This document shows positions 62,771-64,000 of a stretch of DNA of 64,000 nucleotides, one piece after another (position 1 is the stretch's first letter; each line of letters starts with the position of its first letter). The stretch is taken from the NCBI GenBank assembly GCA_006176705.1, contig QRFJ01000023.1:270501-334500 (forward strand). Direction: 5' to 3'. The position numbers and the translations under genes are program-made. The stretch is from Cocos nucifera. Its lineage: Eukaryota > Streptophyta > Magnoliopsida > Arecales > Arecaceae. Below the pieces are notes generated by a model that saw only the letters and a program-made list of their open reading frames with translations, was not told the origin of the DNA and ran no database searches.

Positions 62771-63144
62771 GCCGGATTCCTGGATCCCTCATTTAGACGA
62801 ACGCCTATGGAAGCCGAACTCCTTCCGGGCTCCTTCAGCTATTGTTCCTCCCGGGCGATCCTCTCCAGCCATATTCCCTTCGAAAGTCCGAACTCCTCCA
62901 AAATGGGTACACATCAAAGCTCTTCAACCCTTCATTCGGCCTCGAGTGGCTCAGTATCAAGACGGCTGCAGCCATCACCATCAATCCACTGTAGGCGACA
63001 GCGATCCACTATCAGGCGGTGATGGCTGTCACTGTCAATCCGTTGCAAGCGATGCTGTAGACGGTGCCTTCTCCCAAGACTGACTCCATCGGACCTCGAG
63101 CGGTCCGCCACCATGCGGTCATAGCTGTCATCATCAAGCTCCAC

Positions 63145-63154
63145 CTATAAAAAG
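63145..63154 (+). promoter_or_regulatory. LTR TATA box
   Basis: CTATAAAAAG, about 245 bases before the LTR end, the usual place for the retroelement promoter. The same TATAAAAAGGACCC context occurs in the gag-only element at 10468. Confidence 0.6.
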
Positions 63155-63393
63155 GACCCTCCAGATATGCTAACTCTAGGCTCTAAGCTCTCCTCTTCTT
63201 CTCTAAACTCTGCCAAGCTCTCGCTTGAGCACTCCATTCCTGTTGGCCAGAGCTAACTTGATCGTCAGAGGATCCTGCCGGAGCCACCCCCCATCGGCTC
63301 CGGACGGGACTCTGTTTTGCAGGTCTCCGACGGCGATCTCATCAACCTCCGCTCCAGTTGGATCCGACGACGATCAATTTCTGCACCAACAGA

Positions 63394-63411
63394 TTGGCGC
63401 TAGAAGGAGGG
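63394..63411 (+). promoter_or_regulatory. Primer-binding site of the right-edge element
   Basis: TTGGCGCTAGAAGGAGGG, two bases after the LTR, is the type of site found in many monocot Tat-like gypsy elements. Which tRNA it matches I cannot settle by eye. Confidence 0.55.
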
Positions 63412-63448
63412 CCCCCTCTGCCTCCGAGGTTTCCTTATTCTTAAAGGA

Positions 63449-64000
63449 GTGCTCAGCGACGACCTCCCTTCTTCCTCTCTAAAATTCTTTTTTGAGAAAA
63501 AATGCTCCCCCAGGAGAGCTTTGACCCGACGATCGACGACCTCCGCGGCCCGATTCCGTTCAGATCCGTCCGCTCCCGCTCCAGCTCCGATGATCCAGGT
63601 CCCATCTATGGCCGCGATGGATGCGGAGCAGTTCAACCTGCTCGTCCAGTAGGTTCGTGGTCTCACGGAAGTAGTGTAGGCGGTGCAGGCCATGCACCAG
63701 CAAGCCCCAGCACCAGCTCAACTGGCGTGGGATTTTCCAAAGCCGTGTGGTCCTGTCCAAGAGCGACCGACTTGGGCTACCCGACCTCTGATCCCTGGAA
63801 GGGGGAGGCAAAGTAGGGAGAGCCCTTGCTCGGACTATGGCTCGACCCAGGGTGAAGCTCCGCACCTATTCTACCAAAAAATCTTGGAGATCAGAGACCG
63901 CGAAGATCTCTTGGATCAAAAGCTCTTAGAAATGAGCGGACGAATCGAAGAACTTCATCACACTCCCTCCTCATGTGGTAATGACATTTGCACTGACCCT
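63449..64000 (+). pseudogene. gag (start) of the right-edge gypsy element, with two stops
   Basis: A single frame from ATG 63449 or 63590 runs to the window end with two in-frame TAG codons (63650 and 63677) where Gln would fit, in LLVQ-stop-VRGLTEVV-stop-AVQAM. Beyond them it reads cleanly: QQAPAPAQLAWDFPKP, FYQKILEIRDREDLLDQK, MSGRIEELHHTPSS. This is the N-terminal, coiled-coil-prone part of a Tat-like gag. The structural domain would follow outside the window. Confidence 0.7.

Larger units (their letters stand above)
62465..63391 (+). repeat. 5' LTR of the right-edge gypsy element
   Basis: The borders rest on the TGTTG/CAACA ends and on the primer site just after. The left flank TGGAT would be the target duplication if the far end shows the same bases. 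Confidence 0.65.
62465..64000 (+). mobile_element. Ty3/gypsy element (Tat-like), 5' part, cut by window edge
   Basis: The LTR 62465-63391 (927 bases) starts TGTTG and ends CAACA, the inverted ends of an LTR. Two bases later TTGGCGCTAGAAGGAGGG can serve as primer-binding site. Gag follows and runs off the window. The LTR includes a tandem array of a 16-base motif (see repeat at 62566) and a TATA box at 63145. Only one LTR is visible, so completeness is unknown. Confidence 0.75.

Noticed and set aside
62486..63022. Plus-strand open frame of 178 codons with Ser/Arg/Pro repeats
   Set aside because: It lies wholly inside the LTR and reflects the 16-base tandem motif, not a protein gene.

Overview
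This is plant nuclear DNA, and most likely monocot. Evidence: widely spaced GT-AG introns in conserved genes, a GC-rich first exon in ALG11, plant-only families (a CDK-like kinase starting MGC, a group I WRKY, a long-tailed DHHC S-acyltransferase), and plant Ty3/gypsy elements. A palm is my best guess, but only from overall texture. I see no bacterial genes, CRISPR, rRNA or tRNA genes.

Layout. 1-4936: 5' half of ALG11 (minus strand; the 3' exons lie beyond the left edge), with a MITE in intron 2 and an unidentified exon-like block at 500-690. 5160-5965: AT-rich diverged tandem array. 5966-9465: no recognisable gene. 9466-16920: complete LTR retrotransposon with only gag inside (TR-GAG type). 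18085-19076: intronless membrane-protein gene (minus) whose reading frame changes twice. 20041-20260: long perfect inverted repeat plus a TA microsatellite. 20880-21882: LINE remnant. 24581-30306: membrane-protein gene (plus) broken by a complete but decayed chromodomain-type Ty3/gypsy element (24857-29903, Reina-like). 30850-31180: decayed copy of mitochondrial atp6. 31539-40216: nine-exon DHHC protein S-acyltransferase gene (minus). 43351-51083: nine-exon CDK-like kinase gene (minus) with a TRIM in an intron. 54517-59836: four-exon WRKY3/4-like gene (minus). 62465-64000: 5' LTR and gag start of a third gypsy element, cut by the right edge.

The genes do not form a pathway. ALG11 acts in N-glycan precursor assembly at the ER; the acyltransferase adds lipids to cytosolic cysteines; the kinase carries an N-terminal signal that could be myristoylated and palmitoylated; the WRKY factor is a defence/stress-type regulator. 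Intron phases fit throughout: translated exons join in frame to give about 629 residues (acyltransferase), about 694 (kinase) and about 508 (WRKY).

No new biochemical system is visible. The main points of interest are the history of decay (many TAG/TGA stops in the retroelements where Gln or Trp is expected, as from C-to-T change at methylated sites), a gene killed by a retroelement with its target duplication still readable, an atp6 transfer, a gag-only element, and a 55-base perfect hairpin.
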